This document shows positions 5,805 through 6,309 of a DNA stretch of 6,309 bases, in pieces; position 1 is the stretch's first letter; each line of letters starts with the position of its first letter. The notes below the pieces were generated by a model. That model saw nothing but the letters and a program-made list of their open reading frames with translations, had not been told where the DNA came from and made no database searches. Source of the DNA: Candidatus Omnitrophota bacterium (lineage in GTDB: Bacteria; Omnitrophota; Gorgyraeia; Aquiviventales; Aquiviventaceae); contig JACQHS010000126.1 of the NCBI GenBank assembly GCA_016198915.1, forward strand, positions 1 to 6,309. Direction: 5' to 3'. The translations under genes were made by a program, and so were the position numbers.

Positions 5805-6309
5805 CCTGGACGCGGTCAAGGCGCTGCGGGAAAAAACCAGCGCCTCCATTAACGACTGCCGGCAGGCGCTGGAGTCCTCGGGGGGCGATGAGCGCAAGGC
5901 GCTCGAGCTGTTGCGGCAGCGCGGGGCAGCGATCGCCGAGCAGCGGCAGGAGCGCACCGCCGCCCAAGGTCGTGTGGAGTCGTACGTGCACCATGACGGG
6001 CGGCTGGCGGCGCTGGTGGAAGTCAACTGCGAGACAGATTTCGTCGCCCGCACACCGGAGTTTACGCAGTTCTGCAAGGACATGGCCATGCAGGTGGCGG
6101 CGAGCAGCCCCCGCTACGTCCGGCGGGAGGACGCCGCCGGCGACGGCAGTCTCAGCGCCGAAGAGCTCAAGACCCTGTGTTTGCTGGAGCAGCCCTTCGT
6201 GAAGGACCAGAGTGTGATCGTCGGCGATCTGCTCAAAGCATTGATCGCCAAGACGGGGGAGAACGTGGTGATCCGGCGGATCGCGCGGTTTGCCGTCGGA
6301 GAAGCGGCC
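5788..6309 (+). CDS. tsf: Elongation factor Ts, probable short form (3'-truncated by window edge)
   Basis: EF-Ts is the guanine nucleotide exchange factor that regenerates EF-Tu-GTP from EF-Tu-GDP. The first 174 codons are open to the window edge. The N-terminal UBA-like domain spans about residues 8-42, with VKALREKTSASINDCRQAL at 10-28. The core signature EVNCETDFVAR is at 78-88; T83-D84-F85 corresponds to the TDF that inserts into EF-Tu. LLEQPFVKD (132-140) and GENVVIRRIARFAVGE (157-172) follow at once. In long-form EF-Ts of about 280 residues this last block comes near residue 270, so this is probably a short form of roughly 200 residues, Thermus-like. In the first signature the usual GAG is SAS and the usual K of CKKAL is R25. 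An in-frame TGA at 5770 fixes ATG 5788 as the first possible start, 17 nt inside rpsB. Identity is secure; the short form is inferred. Confidence 0.96.
   Translation, partial: MAKKISLDAVKALREKTSASINDCRQALESSGGDERKALELLRQRGAAIAEQRQERTAAQGRVESYVHHDGRLAALVEVNCETDFVARTPEFTQFCKDMAMQVAASSPRYVRREDAAGDGSLSAEELKTLCLLEQPFVKDQSVIVGDLLKALIAKTGENVVIRRIARFAVGEAA

Noticed and set aside
5268..6089. 273-codon minus-strand frame across rpsB and tsf
   Set aside because: Antisense to two certain genes, with a Ser/Arg/Ala-rich product and no domain.
5705..6202. 165-codon plus-strand frame overlapping tsf
   Set aside because: The frame starting at 5788 gives a clear EF-Ts; this one is an Arg/Trp/Ser-rich shadow.
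1..6309. Mobile elements, CRISPR repeats, tRNA or rRNA genes, or a novel multi-gene system
   Set aside because: Nearly every base is taken by conserved genes. I saw no terminal inverted repeats, direct repeat arrays, cloverleaf-like segments or anomalous gene clusters.

Overview
This is a gene-dense, GC-rich stretch of a Gram-negative chromosome: lipid A genes (lpxB and an msbA-type exporter) sit beside core housekeeping genes. The gene set and protein style (a Bacillus-like class I-alpha glutamine synthetase, an oxidoreductase fused in operon to lpxB, and an apparently short EF-Ts) would fit Nitrospirota, NC10 or a deltaproteobacterial-type lineage. That placement is a guess from remembered sequence style, not a search. 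I see no mobile element, tRNA, rRNA, CRISPR array, phage gene or defence system, and base usage looks uniform throughout.

Layout, left to right. The 3' part of glnA (plus strand, cut by the window edge) is followed 6 nt later by a 102-residue exported protein of unknown function. That small gene converges on lpxB with a 6-nt gap. lpxB (minus) lies directly behind a Gfo/Idh/MocA oxidoreductase gene (minus), whose stop codon abuts the lpxB start codon. From a 98-nt intergenic region, the oxidoreductase-lpxB pair is read leftward and an MsbA-like ABC exporter gene is read rightward. Only 23 nt after the exporter come rpsB and then tsf. These two overlap by 17 nt, and tsf is cut by the right edge.

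How the genes work together. LpxB makes the lipid A disaccharide in the cytoplasm and MsbA flips the finished lipid A core across the inner membrane. The oxidoreductase may act on a UDP-sugar precursor of lipid A, like GnnA. The divergent intergenic region carries two interleaved sigma70-like promoters with extended -10 elements, which would couple lipid A synthesis and export. rpsB and tsf form the conserved translation pair and appear to be translationally coupled.

The region is mostly ordinary housekeeping DNA. I do not see a new biological system. The points most worth a second look are regulatory: the overlapping divergent promoters, the near-leaderless msbA start, the 23-nt msbA-rpsB linkage, the rpsB/tsf overlap with its A7 run and a paired Shine-Dalgarno sequence, and the possible role of the oxidoreductase in lipid A sugar modification.
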